DNA of 64,000 bases. Source: Neurospora tetrasperma FGSC 2508 (lineage: Eukaryota; Ascomycota; Sordariomycetes; Sordariales; Sordariaceae). Position numbers and translations under genes: made by a program. The DNA is taken from the NCBI RefSeq assembly GCF_000213175.1, contig NW_009799103.1, positions 3,830,258-3,894,257 of the forward strand. The letters are read 5' to 3'. Positions 21,755 to 33,385 of this stretch are shown piece after piece. Numbering within the stretch: the first letter of the stretch is position 1; each line of letters begins with the position of its first letter. The notes below the pieces were generated by a model. That model was not told the DNA's origin and searched no databases. It worked only from the letters and a program-made list of their open reading frames with translations.

Positions 21755-24420
21755 GCAAATTTTAGTAAGGGAGTTATATTACCACCCCAGAGTACTGTAA
21801 ATTTGATCTTTCTAATGCCCTATCTTTTTCCCCTTATCTTTTCTTTCCCCCCTATAACCATCCCCTATAACCAGAACCTAATAATCCAACTATAGCAGTC
21901 ACAACCAGTCAGAAATTAATCCTAGGTAAGATCTATCTTATTTATAAGTAAATAAACCTATAGTATTAAAGCTCCCTCTCTCTCTTTCTCTAATTAACTC
22001 GCTTAATTAATTTGCTTACCCTATTTATAAATATTACAAATAATTATCTTAATGCCCAGCAATTTATTAAGGGCGCCGACTACGTTATTATACTACAAAT
22101 GCCTTCATTTCCTAATATATTAGAAGGTTTTACTCTTATAGATATAGATAAACAAACCTACTATAGCTAGGTTTATAATAGAAGCTGTAGAAAGATTGAA
22201 ATTAAAGTTAAATTTAAGGGTATTAATAGTATTTATTATTACATAACTCAATTAGGCAAGTATTAATATAAATAGGATAACCGGCTTGAGGTAGAACGCT
22301 AATAGTAAGAAGGTAGGGGGATTATTTATATTTATATTAATATAATTGAAAGTACTACCGAATTTATTAATTCTCATAAGAATTTATTCATTATTAATAA
22401 TTATTAATTATTAGAATAGAAGTAATAATTTTAAATATTTATTACTAGTATTATTCATTATACTCTTTTGATCTCTTAATAAAGTCTAGTTTATTACCTA
22501 ATACTGATAAGTCACATTGTAAATACCAATCTTTAAACTTATTTTTTTTAAACTAGTAATAACTTCTAAACTTTATAACTTCCTTTATCTATAACTCAAA
22601 GGCAATACTATTATTTTCAACGAAGGAAATAGCTTTAAAGCTGTTAATACCAATAGTAATATTAACAACTATCTCCCAATTTCTCTAGTCGATAGTTGCC
22701 CGGTTAATCTCTTTAATATTGATAAAGTAATTTTCTAATCTATTTAGGAAAATAGATATACTATTGTCTTTAAAAGACTTTACTACCATAGCCTTTTTAT
22801 TAATAACTAGAGTATTCCAGTACTTTAATACTATATAAATAACTATAATCCTTTTATTAAAAATGGACTATTATTTACCCACGTACTCCTTCTTCTAATC
22901 TTTTATAGCTAACTCTATCTCCTCCTTTAATAACTTCTTAAATAACAAATTAATAACTATATTAAGCAGCTAGAGAAGGCTAGTAAAACTACCAAGGATT
23001 ATAGCTAGTACTACCTTTATATCCCTAAGCTTATTTCTAATTCGCTAAGTATTATAAGATAGGCATACATTTATAACCAATAATAACTCTTAAGTAAACT
23101 CTCTTATAGTAGGAGTAAATTTGTTATTAAATTAATTAAATAATAAATTTTCATTTTAATACGCTACTTTATTAAATTATACCTTTATATCTTATACGTA
23201 AAAAACTCTCTCCTCAATAATAGTTTTAAAGCTCCCTTTACTATAAAAGATAATTATAAACTTAAAACGAGTAACTCTATTAATAAAAATATATAAAATT
23301 AAAGTAGCTTACCACTTACCCTAACCACTATAGTTAATCTTACCTATTACAGACTTACTACCCTTTATTATATATAAATAACTATCGAAATATTTGAAAG
23401 GTAGGAGAATCTTATCAAAATTTATAATAGTAAAAGAAAAATATCATATAGTTATACTAAGTTCAATAGGCTAGCTATTATACTTAATAAACCTATAGGT
23501 CAAAATAGTTAGCCTCTAATAATCTCTAAGCCTTTATTAAATTTCGCTAGGTCTTTATCAAATTTCTATAGGTCTTTTTTTCTTTAGAAGAAAAAAGGAG
23601 AAAAAAAGTATAGGTATAGGTATAAGTATAGGTATAAATATAAGTATAAGTATAGGTATAAATATAAGTATAAGTATAAGTATAAGTATAAGTATAGATA
23701 TAGATTATTATTATATAAATATATAAATTTACTTTAAAAATAACTTTACTATAGTAAGCAGTTCAATTAGTAACCGCTAGGCTTAATAAGTAATCCTTCT
23801 ATATACTATATAATAATGCAATAGAAAGTTTCTAAACTAGTTATAAGAGAAGGAGAATTCCTATTGGCGTACTTACTCTGGATAAATAGTATAGAATAGA
23901 ATAATTAATTCTCAGTAGAACTATACCCCTATTACTGATAAATTCTCTTATTTAGTATATTAAAACTTTTTATATAATTAATATTTAAGCTCTAGCTATA
24001 GTGCTTTACTCTTTCAAATCATACGTAGTAATATAACTTCCTATATTTCCTACTAATTTTATATTGTACTAATTAGGATTTTAAAGTAGTAGCTAACTTT
24101 ATATATATATACATTTCAGTATCCCTCCTCAATAATATAATTTTTATTGTAATTGTAAGTACTAATACAATGGCGGATACAATGGTAGCGGCGCGGATCG
24201 TTTTCAATAATAATAGGCACTTTAGTTTATACAAAGTATATTAATACCTACTTAAATTATTAGTACTAAGTAACCCTACTAACGACGCTATAATATAACC
24301 TTACCTAGATTTTAATTTCGTCAGTATAGTACTGCTTAATCTTAATCTTAGGCCCTCTATTATACCTCCTCTTTACAACCTTTACACCATACAACTTTAG
24401 TCAATACGTTGCTAGTTCGA
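21755..24420. mobile_element. Second AT-rich, RIP-type island (repeat of unassigned family)
   Basis: Composition drops abruptly to very AT-rich with dense TpA and no open frame. A plus-strand relic around 22190-22440 reads as basic, protein-like sequence with stops (for example KVKFKGI), and much of 22440-24060 looks like decayed coding DNA on the minus strand. No RT, integrase or transposase motif was recognised, so the family is left open. GTATAA-type hexamer repeats at 23607-23705 resemble a shorter run in the right-hand LTR region of the first island (6645-6665). Confidence 0.65.
23607..23705. repeat. Hexamer repeat (AAGTAT/AGGTAT)n
   Basis: About sixteen tandem six-base units, mostly AAGTAT with some AGGTAT and AAATAT variants, inside the second AT-rich island. 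Confidence 0.9.
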
Positions 24421-24433
24421 GGGCGGTGGTAGG

Positions 24434-24560
24434 GGAGGAGGAGGAGGAGGAGGAGGAGGAGGAGGTAGTGCCCAGGCTAGTTATACTAGGATTGCTAGTA
24501 TTGCTAGGATTACTAGGATTGCTAGTATTAGTACTAGTACTAGTACTAGTACTAGTGCTA
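24434..24560. repeat. GGA run followed by CTAGGATTG and ACTAGT repeats
   Basis: About ten GGA units at 24434-24465, then imperfect nine-base CTAGGATTG units to about 24525, then tandem ACTAGT to 24560. In one frame these read as Gly-rich and Ser/Thr-rich low complexity, but no gene around them is supported. Confidence 0.85.
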
Positions 24561-25198
24561 GTGCTGGTGCTGCTTCACGCTCCCAGAGCCCAGTCTCTGT
24601 ATTGAGATAGAATATCCCAACGTGTGGATCCATCTCTATACAGTATACGTTAAATACTAGAAAGTATTACGATATTGACGACGATGAGTTCTATAGGGGG
24701 GCAGAAGATTACAGGGCTTAGAAAGGGAGCTGGAGCGTGGGGATATTGAGAATCACGGTCTTGTATAGAAATTTTGGTGGGCATAAATGTTGCAGTATGC
24801 TTCCTGCTTATGCCTGATTTCCTTGGTAGTTGAAAAGCTATGCCCCGAGTCTTTGCGGTAAGCAGCTTATGTACTTCGCACCAGTGATACCTCCCGTCCG
24901 CACAAATCTCTGATACCCCCGTAATCGCCTTATTATCGTGTGCCTAGAGTGGCTGCGGCGTGAGGTGTTGTTCTTCTAGAGACTCTACATCAGACGGCTC
25001 GGTAACATGGCGCTGGAACTGGCAATATTCCATGGCCGGTAACAATGCTTGGGATAATGTTCCCAGGGAGACCAGTAAAAGTATGACTGGTCATAAAAGT
25101 GTTGTCCTTGTAAGTTCCGCCTTCATTCTCTTTTCTTCCATCCTCGACTCTGGAGCTAGTACTTCTTTCTTTTCGAGCCGATCCATTTTCTCCTCTCA

Positions 25199-25610
25199 AT
25201 GTCGAGTTCTCCCTCTTCTACACCAAGGGTCAAGAAGCCCTTGTTTCGCTCCTTTCTGCTCTTACTATTCTCCCTGCTAGTCACAATCGTCCCTCTCGTC
25301 ACTGGCCAGACGTGACCCAGCTACCATCTTACTCCTGCGACGAAATGGATGAATGACCCCCAACGCCCCTTCTTATTGGCATCGGGGCCAAGGCAGTTTG
25401 GGATGCTGTACGGACTGCAACAAATCCTTCCGGTGGGAGCACGGTAAAACTGGCGATTTATGTAGACCAAAACTCAGTTGAGACGTTTGTGAACGAGGAA
25501 GGGGTCGCGTCGTTGTCGGGCCTGATTTTCCCAAACCAAGTCGCAGAGGGGATTGAAGTTGTGTCAGGTGGCGGAAAGCTGACTTTGACTTCATTTAGCT
25601 ACCTAGCTAC
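25199..25610 (+). pseudogene. Collapsed GH32 glycosidase pseudogene (N-terminus fused to C-terminal domain)
   Basis: ATG 25199 starts a hydrophobic leader (FRSFLLLLFSLLVTIVPLVTG), followed by an in-frame TGA at 25313-25315, then KWMNDPQRPF at about 25342-25371, the nucleophile box of family GH32. Directly after it, and one frame over, comes LAIYVDQNSVETFV and LSGLIFPNQ, the C-terminal beta-sandwich of GH32 enzymes. The roughly 350 residues that normally lie between are missing. This is therefore a deletion relic of a secreted fructan- or sucrose-cleaving enzyme, with a stop and a frame change. It lies next to the second AT-rich island, which may have promoted its loss. It cannot encode an active enzyme. 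Confidence 0.8.
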
Positions 25611-26356
25611 GCAAGCTAGAAGTAGTGTTGTGCAGGAAAAGCATCAAAAAATGGTACAGCGGAATGATTGAAAATGCCAAGCATTGACGATAACTTCATC
25701 TTTCCTATCTGGGCACTTGCAACAAACCCCTTCCCAGTTGCCCCAGATTACCAAATTACACTTGCCGGTCGTTTGCAGCCTACGGCATTCGAAAAGCTTT
25801 ACCGCGTGTAAAATCAGGTAGGTACCGATCTACCGCTTCGACTCATTTGTTTACGAATAACAGGCGGGGAGAAATAGGCGAGACAACGAAACTTTCTCGC
25901 AGCGGACTCAACAACTGCGACACACGGGCATGCGGGGACGATCGATCAAAGGCGCGGCATGAACCGGCTGTGGTTCTTTCCATCTTTGATTGGCAACTCA
26001 GACGGTCAAAGCCCGTCTGCTAGGTCTTTCCCTGACTTACATACAATTGCTGGCCGGTATCGGGACAACAGCGGTACAAGGTTGCCATTTCAGTAACAGA
26101 AAGGAAAGAAATCATCCGTCATGGATGGAACTGCCCAAGTACCTTCAATCAGGTGAGCTTTCTTGTCCAGTCTCGTCTTAGGCAAGTGAACCCCGCCGTC
26201 TCCGACCACAACACCGCGAAGTTGAAGCCACGGGGTCTCATTTACTTGGCTGGAGGAGGTATTTCAACCCAAGGAACATCAACATTACCAAGTATCAGTC
26301 CTCTCAACATCATTACGTACATTAATTCATTATCAGGTAATATCGCAAGCACCTCA

Positions 26357-26959
26357 ATGCTCACCATCCAAGTACTCCCAATCATCCTTGGCTGGTTGGC
26401 AATCCACGACCTTCCCGGCATTGCCGCGCTCCCCGGTGCAACCACAACCCGACATATCACCAGCACCAGCAACATCGACACTAGCAGTCCGATTGCCAAT
26501 GACCCCTACGATATCTCAGTCCCCAATGGCCCCCCGGTCCTCGAGCCCTTCCAGACTGAGGACCCCAAAGATCGTGATGACCAAAATGAGGGCGCAAATG
26601 AGGGTAATATCGCCGATGACCCCGACCATTTGTCTCCTAACAACGCCGCCGCTCCTGTTGAAGCCCGTTCAGCCACCCCCGACAACGCTCGATGCGCCGA
26701 TATCCATGATGATACTCCTGGAGCAGGAGGGTTTCATCAGCGTGCTGCTGCTGCTGCTGGCTGCGCCCGTCCTCGACCTCGACCAAGGCCACAGACAACT
26801 CGAAACCCTCAGTTTCGCACTGTCACTTTGACCAACACTCAAACCAACACCTTTACCATGACTATGACCAACACTCTGACCAACACCCGGACCGCAACCC
26901 TAACCGCCACTGCCACCTTAACCGCCACTGCCACTGCTACTGCCCCTCCCCCTTCCTAG
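26357..26959 (+). CDS. Possible secreted Thr-rich hypothetical protein
   Basis: The frame is open upstream to 26153, but ATG 26357 is favoured because it begins MLTIQVLPIILGWLAIHDLP, a plausible signal peptide. The middle of the 200-residue product is acidic (DDQNEGANEGN), and the tail is a Thr/Asn/Ala low-complexity run built on TNT and TAT triplets, ending PPPS. No family is recognised. A competing frame at 26388-26831 is also open. Low-complexity composition makes this call uncertain; it could be a small wall-associated or secreted protein, or not a gene. Confidence 0.4.
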   Translation: MLTIQVLPIILGWLAIHDLPGIAALPGATTTRHITSTSNIDTSSPIANDPYDISVPNGPPVLEPFQTEDPKDRDDQNEGANEGNIADDPDHLSPNNAAAPVEARSATPDNARCADIHDDTPGAGGFHQRAAAAAGCARPRPRPRPQTTRNPQFRTVTLTNTQTNTFTMTMTNTLTNTRTATLTATATLTATATATAPPPS

Positions 26960-27739
26960 ACATTCTCCTTCACCTCTCCGTCTGTCATCCTGTTATGTCG
27001 ACTCGAGAAAGAAAGGCAGTGGACAAGTGCGTCGTGGGAGAGTCTGTGTATTGGGAGGTGCCGTATACTAGTGTGGGCTTGGATTCGTACTAGGTACGCA
27101 CTGCAATGTAACAGTGGGGATGTAAGGAGTGGGTGATGGAGGGAGCTGGATGCTTGATCAGCTTTATGAAGCAGAGCGGACTGGAATGGAAACTGGAGTC
27201 TGGATGTGGGAGATGAGAAATGGGGAAGCGGCGATGTTCATACGGTTAACAATGGGACAGGGCGAGGGACATGAATACGGGGACCTCGTTGATCATCTGG
27301 AGTTGTCGAAGCATGACTGGGCTGGTAATCCTAATGACGTTGGACGTTGAAAAGTTACTGTAGTACTGGTAATAAGCATTACATTATATCTATGTCTCAT
27401 ACCTCTATGCACAGGTGATACTTCTCCATGTGGCAACCAGTGCCTGTTCATCACCGCCGTGATCTTTTGACCGACCTAGATATCATACCGCCAGGGCATC
27501 AAGGTCCAGTCGCCTTCCCGTCCACATCTAATCAGATCCTGTCATGGCCAAGTACTCGGCCGCCGCCCCCCTCGCAGCAACCATCCAATCCTCTGGTTCC
27601 TCCTCCACCGCTGGGCCCCTCTGGCTCTCGTACACCTGCTCTTGGTGCCTCTGGTTGAAGCCGTAAACATCGGTGTCCCTATTATCGCATTAGCATCATC
27701 ATCATCATTTAAACCATGTAGTCAACATGCAGATGGAAC
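26960..27739. other. Spacer, no supported gene
   Basis: Short open frames at 27129-27350 and 27428-27658 lack domain or splice support. A CAT trinucleotide run lies near 27694. Confidence 0.5.
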
Positions 27740-29554
27740 TCACAGTTCAAACGCATCAACCCCCTCCCGTCCTTCAGCATCCCTACTAACCCACACAGCC
27801 ACACTCCTCGCCGCAACAGGGAACACCCCCCACCCTCCCTCATCAATCATCACCTCGCCCGGACAAAACTTGAGCACATCCGTCCACACCTCGCCCGCAT
27901 GTTCCACGCCCACATACATCCTCTTGCTAGCATGTTCCCACCAATTGGCCATCACGCACGCCACGCCCGCCCCGCCAGCCCGGCTATAGTGCCCCGTCCT
28001 CGTAAACCCAACGCAATGCGGGTGATCCAAATAATCGTACTGTGTCCCGTACGCCCACAACCGTCTCGCTAGCATCAACTTTGGAAGTACTTGCCCGCCG
28101 CACATCGGTGGCTTCCAGTGCTGAGGGTCCGGTAGGGGCGTATCTCGAGGAGACGCGGCGTCTTCGGAGGCAGGGGTGTCATTGGAAGTGACGCCGAAGG
28201 AACCGTAGAGATCGGACCAAAACACGCAGGGCACACCGGCGTTGGCGCGAAGTAAGATGAGAGAATAGGCGAGGGGTATGAAAAAGGGCGCTATCGGCGT
28301 TTCTAGCGATTGTCCCTTTTGCGTGTCGTGGTTTACGACAAAGGAGACGGCGTTGTGCGGTTTCCAGATGCAGAGGGTGTCGTCGAATAATGTGCGGAGG
28401 TCGGTGTCGCGGCTGCCGTAGGTGATCCCGGGAGCACCACCACCACCGGTGGCAGAGGCTTGGAGGTGTTCGGAGGCTAAAGAGATGCGGGAGAAGTTGG
28501 AGACTAACTGCACGTCGAAGAGAGATAAGCGATGGTGCATGAATTCGATGTAGCGCGCGAGAAACTCGGAATCTTCGCGCCAGTATTCGCCTACGATGAA
28601 CCAAGTTCCTGGGCTCCCAGGGGGTCCAGGGGCGACGTGGCGGTCGATGTTTGCTAGAAATTCGCGGACAAAGGAGTAGGAGTAGTGTTTGATGGCGTCG
28701 AGTCGCAATCCACCGAGTTGGGGCAGTTGGGATTTGAGCCACCATGTCCAGTGGAAAAGATCCCGCTTAACTTCGGGGTGCTGATGGTCGATATCTGCGA
28801 ACATGAGGTAATCGTAGTTTCCGTTTTCTTCGTCTACGTCCTCAGCCCACTCTTTGCCTTCAAACTTCCAGATGGCGTTTTCCTTGCGCAGGTCGTCGTA
28901 GTCAATTCCCGTAAAGTGTCGCGCCGACCAGCGGAGCGGGGAGTACATCCCCTGTCTTCCTGGGAAATCGTAACCGGTCCAGGCTTCGATCTCTGTAGGC
29001 TTTCTGTCTAGCACTACTCGTCGGTCTTTGGGGTCCACGCGTCGGGCGAGGACGGGCTCCTTAAAGTCCGCGGCGGCTTTGTGGTTGAGCACGGCGTCGA
29101 AGAGCACCGAGACGCCGTATTGAGCTCCGACGGCTACTAATTGCTGGAGTTCCTCCTTTCCGCCCCATTTCGTCTTGCGAGAGCCCTTTTGCTCGAACTC
29201 GCCTAGGTCGTAGAGGTCGTAGATGTCATATCCGTTACCGGTCTTCCAGCTGGCCTTACAAGCGGGTGGGATCCAGATCTGGGTAATGCCAAGCTGGGCG
29301 AGCGTGGGGATAATTTTGGTCAGGCGTCGCCAGTGTTGGAAATCCGGAGGACAATACCACTCGAACCCCTGGACCATGGTGCGGTTGGGCGGACATGGTG
29401 CGTCTGGCGGGTAGGGGGTGTAAGTGCTGGGGAGAGAAGTAGCAGGTCGGCGATGACGGAGGGGCCGGAGTTGGGAAGATGTGCCGCCGTAGGGTGGTGG
29501 TGGTTCCAGGGTCGGGCTGGGATACTGGGGAACTAGACCGAGGAAGGCGCTCAT
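27740..29554 (-). CDS. GH13 alpha-amylase, intracellular type (GH13_5-like)
   Basis: An intronless frame of 604 residues from ATG 29554. After a Pro-rich N-terminus (1-60) it enters the TIM barrel at MVQGFEWYCPP. The four conserved GH13 regions are present: DAVLNH (153-158), GLRLDAIKH with nucleophile D286, VGEYW with acid E323, and VVNHD with D410. The sequence style (GNGYDIYDLYDLGEF, then a C-terminal strand domain) fits the group often called bacterial-type or intracellular alpha-amylases of fungi, some of which take part in alpha-glucan synthesis in other ascomycetes. There is no signal peptide, so it should act in the cytoplasm on alpha-1,4-glucans. All catalytic residues are intact. Its neighbours do not suggest a pathway. 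Confidence 0.93.
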   Translation of the reverse strand: MSAFLGLVPQYPSPTLEPPPPYGGTSSQLRPLRHRRPATSLPSTYTPYPPDAPCPPNRTMVQGFEWYCPPDFQHWRRLTKIIPTLAQLGITQIWIPPACKASWKTGNGYDIYDLYDLGEFEQKGSRKTKWGGKEELQQLVAVGAQYGVSVLFDAVLNHKAAADFKEPVLARRVDPKDRRVVLDRKPTEIEAWTGYDFPGRQGMYSPLRWSARHFTGIDYDDLRKENAIWKFEGKEWAEDVDEENGNYDYLMFADIDHQHPEVKRDLFHWTWWLKSQLPQLGGLRLDAIKHYSYSFVREFLANIDRHVAPGPPGSPGTWFIVGEYWREDSEFLARYIEFMHHRLSLFDVQLVSNFSRISLASEHLQASATGGGGAPGITYGSRDTDLRTLFDDTLCIWKPHNAVSFVVNHDTQKGQSLETPIAPFFIPLAYSLILLRANAGVPCVFWSDLYGSFGVTSNDTPASEDAASPRDTPLPDPQHWKPPMCGGQVLPKLMLARRLWAYGTQYDYLDHPHCVGFTRTGHYSRAGGAGVACVMANWWEHASKRMYVGVEHAGEVWTDVLKFCPGEVMIDEGGWGVFPVAARSVAVWVSRDAEGREGVDAFEL

Positions 29555-31276
29555 TTTGGCTGTCGGGGTTGTTGAGATGGTGAGATGGTTAGAGCGGCCG
29601 TAGCTGTGAGAGGTAGCGGAGATGGGATGAGATGTTTACATATAGACATTTTAACCTGGTGGATACAGGAACGGTCATGGGGACGGGGTTTGACCGCTTC
29701 CATCTCCATGGTGGTGGTGGTGAAGGTGGTGGCAGTGGTGGTGAGAAAGTGGAAATGGCGGTGCCGGGATGAGGTGAGACGACCGGAAATCTGGGGTTGT
29801 CAACAGAAATATGGGTTCTGTTTCGTGGCGTTTGGATGTCTCGTGTGATGGTTGTCCTTGTTGGAATGTTCCTCCACGATGTTTGATCCGTGACTCGACT
29901 TGGTGATCTGGAGGACTGGAATACTTGAAGCTCTTCCTCCTGACACCCATCTTCCTTTGCTGACATTCTGGCATTTTTCCTGATCATCCCCTTCCATCTG
30001 ATCACCGTCCATCGTTATTCAAGATACCCAATATTCTGTCCATCGGATCTCTGCCGAGCCTCGCACACCAGGGCATCTCCCAGTGGAAATCGAGCTTCGT
30101 ATTGGCGGTCTCCACGCCCCCTGTTCCGACCCCATCTTTCACTGCAGAATGGGCCATCATTGGCTTCCCATCAGCAGCCAAACACTTCGCCGGGATGCTC
30201 GCTGCAACGGCCGCCCCACGGGTCCCTGATGATCGACCACCTTCCGCGTGTTCCATGGACCAAGTTCGACGTTCTTCCAAGCCACCCACCCACACCGAAA
30301 GTCAGGATCGGCAAAAAACCATCGATTCTTCTGTTTCAAGGTCCTTGTTTTACGAGATTTGAAGTACACTACGCAAGGCGTGCGACGGTGTCTGACGGGC
30401 CGACGGGTGCCATCGGTCGAGAGAGTCTAAAACATTCCAGGCGGGTGACGGTTGGGAGCCTCGTGGCTTCGCGGGGTACACTGAGGTACTAACGGTAGCG
30501 CATTGCGGGGGTTACAATGGTCGGGGACAGGAGAGGTGTCGAGGAGGAGTTGGCTGGATGGATGGGGAATTGAATTGCAACTGGAAGAGTGTGGAATTCC
30601 TCGAGATTCCAACGCGCTGCCCTGGTGCGGATAAAGCGTCGCTTCCGGCCGGCAAATAGCGTAGAACGGACGGGAAGCCTGGGCGCTCGGGCTTCGATCG
30701 GTCGGTGCATGCGCAGCGCTCTCAGTGGATGGTGTTAGCGCCATTGCATACCTACAGTCAAGGTGTCGTTACGTCCGGATTGATTGTGATTTTCCAATCC
30801 ATTGACAATGACTACCTATCCGAACTCATTTGTCAGGCACAAGGGAAAATTGAAGCATTACAGTTTCTATCGGACTGATATCGGACGGAAGGTGGTGTAA
30901 TGCGAGGGAGGAGGGATCATCTTGCACACGCAGTATCTGCTATCTCTACCATCACCAACATGACTGACACCACTAACACTTACATTTTATCTATATCAAA
31001 CCCTAACCCGACCTCTAATCAACAGTGTCACCAGGCCGGGCTAGAAAAGTAGAAGAGGGAACATGGGAATAGGCATAACGAGCATTTATCAATCGAATTT
31101 GAACTGAGTAGAGGTATCATTGGTATCAAGGATATAGTCTTTTGCCCTACTTTTCCTCCCAAACGCCTTAAACGCCGCCGCTGTCATATGACATGCTTCA
31201 CAGAAAAATGCTGACCCCAACGCCAAACCCATACATGTACATCATGAACAACCATCAACAATCACAGTCGTCCCCC
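29555..31276. other. Spacer, no supported gene
   Basis: Contains the amylase promoter at its left side and the 3' side of the VIT gene at its right. Open frames at 30002-30744 overlap on both strands and look random. TAGAGGTA occurs at 31109. Confidence 0.5.
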
Positions 31277-32194
31277 CTAATGGTCCGAATCCAACAACCT
31301 CACAATCGCATAACTCGTCCCCGCCGCCAACGCCCCAATAATCAACGTCTGCACCGCTCCCCAAACCCCGGCCTCCCTCGTCCTAATCGTCACCCAATTC
31401 TTGACAAAGCCAAACCCAAGCAGAATCAACGCCGTGATAACCACCGACACCCACAACGCCTCCCTCGCTCTCTCCATAAAGAAATACGGCAGCATCGGAA
31501 TCAGACCACCCACAAAGTAACTAAGGCCCATCACTCCAGCACTGACCCACGCCCGGTTAAGATCCGGCTCCATCATGCGCACCTGGAGATCCATCAAAAA
31601 CCGAACCAGATTCTCTTCGTTTCCCTTTCGACACAGATCCTGCACCAGCGCGGCAGCCGTGGCGCGCGACACCCCATAATGCTCTTCCAAGATAGCCAAA
31701 ATCTCCGACTGCTCCAACTGCGGCAGATTCGACACCTCCCACGCTTTGCGCGCATGCTCCGCCTCCCAGTGCTGTCGCTCCGTCACGCCCGCCAGGTAAG
31801 CGCCCAAGCCCATGCTGATCATCCCCGAGAACAACTCGGCTAAACCGCCCATGATGACGAGTTTCGTGGATCCCAAAGTGGAAAGACCGGCGGTCAGCGC
31901 AAAGGGGACTGTGAGGCCGTCGGAAAAGCCGAGGATGATGTCCCGGAAGAGACCGTCAAAGGTGTTGGATTTTTTGGAGGATGACGAGGAGGCGCCGTCG
32001 GAAGACTGCGGCAGGTGTTGGCGCGGGCACGGCCCGGCGGCGGCGGTGGCTGTGACGGAGGAGCTGGTGAGGCAGGAGCGCATACTGCGGATTGAGCCGG
32101 GCCGGGTTTTGTGTGGTTCGTATTCTGAGGGGGGCAGGTCGGCTGTTGTAGGTCTGGGGCCGAGAAGTGGCGATGTTTCTGGTGATGAAGTCAT
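31277..32194 (-). CDS. VIT/CCC1-family vacuolar iron/manganese transporter
   Basis: A product of 305 residues from ATG 32194; the frame is open further upstream but without an ATG in a better position. Residues 1-75 form a Ser/Pro-rich cytosolic tail with a SPLLGP segment resembling vacuolar sorting signals. FRDIILGFSDGLTVPFALTAGL (83-104) is the first transmembrane helix of the VIT family with its conserved Asp. A cytosolic helical domain rich in Glu, Met and Arg (about 135-210) corresponds to the metal-binding domain, followed by three more helices. Family members load Fe2+ or Mn2+ into the vacuole. No introns are needed and no damage is seen. Confidence 0.9.
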   Translation of the reverse strand: MTSSPETSPLLGPRPTTADLPPSEYEPHKTRPGSIRSMRSCLTSSSVTATAAAGPCPRQHLPQSSDGASSSSSKKSNTFDGLFRDIILGFSDGLTVPFALTAGLSTLGSTKLVIMGGLAELFSGMISMGLGAYLAGVTERQHWEAEHARKAWEVSNLPQLEQSEILAILEEHYGVSRATAAALVQDLCRKGNEENLVRFLMDLQVRMMEPDLNRAWVSAGVMGLSYFVGGLIPMLPYFFMERAREALWVSVVITALILLGFGFVKNWVTIRTREAGVWGAVQTLIIGALAAGTSYAIVRLLDSDH

Positions 32195-33385
32195 GGTGTT
32201 TGTTGTTGGTCGGGTCGGTGATGTTTTTGGTTCAAGTTGAGATTGTGGTATGTTGACTTGTGACGGATGGTATCTGGAAATTGGTGTGTGGCTGTTTCCA
32301 GTAATTGAAATGAGAAGGAAGTGTTCAATGAAGGAGGACGGGTGCAATAAAAAGCTGGCGAAACAAGAAACAGCAAAGGCCGTTTGATCAGAAAACCGAG
32401 GAAGGTGGAAGGTGATGTGAAAGGTGATCCATGTCACTTCACCCTGGGGTGGGGCTAAGAATGCTGACCATTCCCTGTTTTTCTATTGGCCAGAAAAAGG
32501 CAGCATCTGGGGGCTGGGGGTGAACGCAACCAAGCTTGATCTTGGTGCAGGCAAGAGAACTCCAGGTTAACTAACCAGACACCCAATCATATCTCTTGCA
32601 TTTCTGTTTTTCACCCTTCTCCTCACCTTTGAACTTTTCCATCTTTGGCAGTCGGCGGGTTTCACTTTGGTCATCCTCCTCATCTTTCTTGCTGTTGATT
32701 TGCGAGCCTGCGAGATGCTCCAGGAAGCTAGAGCAAAGCAGAGACACCATGCGGCACGATGGCCATCATTGTACCAGGTAGGAAAGAGGGACAACAATAA
32801 AGGGTTTTTCCCGGTGGTTGGTTGCTGGTAAGCTTTACATTGGTCTGCGTGACAATGGCTGGCTGTCCTTGTTCGGCGTCTCTCTCGTCTTTGTTTACTT
32901 TGGTGGGGCGTACCCCTGGGAAAAGACCCACTCCTTCCAACGCAGTGAGGACCTATGCAACCGAAACATCGTCATGTCTCGTCCGTCGTTGTGCAAAACA
33001 AATTCCTTGCCTTGTGCCAAAGCAATCATGAGGGTTCATTCAATCCAGAGGTACCAATGCATAGAGGACTCATTTCGATCCATCTCAGTCCCAGACATCT
33101 CCCTCGTGTTGTTGAGGTACCCAAGTATGCAAGGATAATGGATGGGATGTTGTAAAGTAGAAGTTAAATCTATAGCACTAGGTAGATAGTAGAGACAGAT
33201 TTTATGAAAAGAAAGAAGTAAGACCTCACAAACAAAGATCCCAAAGAACTCCTTCTTACTCGTTAAACACAATATCCAACCATGTCTTAACCATCTATCC
33301 AAGAAGTCGCTACCGTAGAGACATGAACAGCTGAAAGTCAGAAACCATCTCATCCACCTTTATGATTCCATGATACAATCGACCT
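32195..33385. other. Spacer upstream of VIT transporter, downstream of P450
   Basis: No supported gene; short overlapping frames only. The 200 bases left of 32437 include the likely leader of the VIT gene. Confidence 0.5.

Noticed and set aside
21150-21755. 201-codon open frame on the plus strand
   Set aside because: No recognisable features, and it ends only where the AT-rich island begins; chance opening is likelier.
24434-24720. Possible Gly-rich/Ser-Thr-rich gene over the GGA and ACTAGT repeats
   Set aside because: The frame is broken soon after the repeats and no start, exon or domain could be supported.
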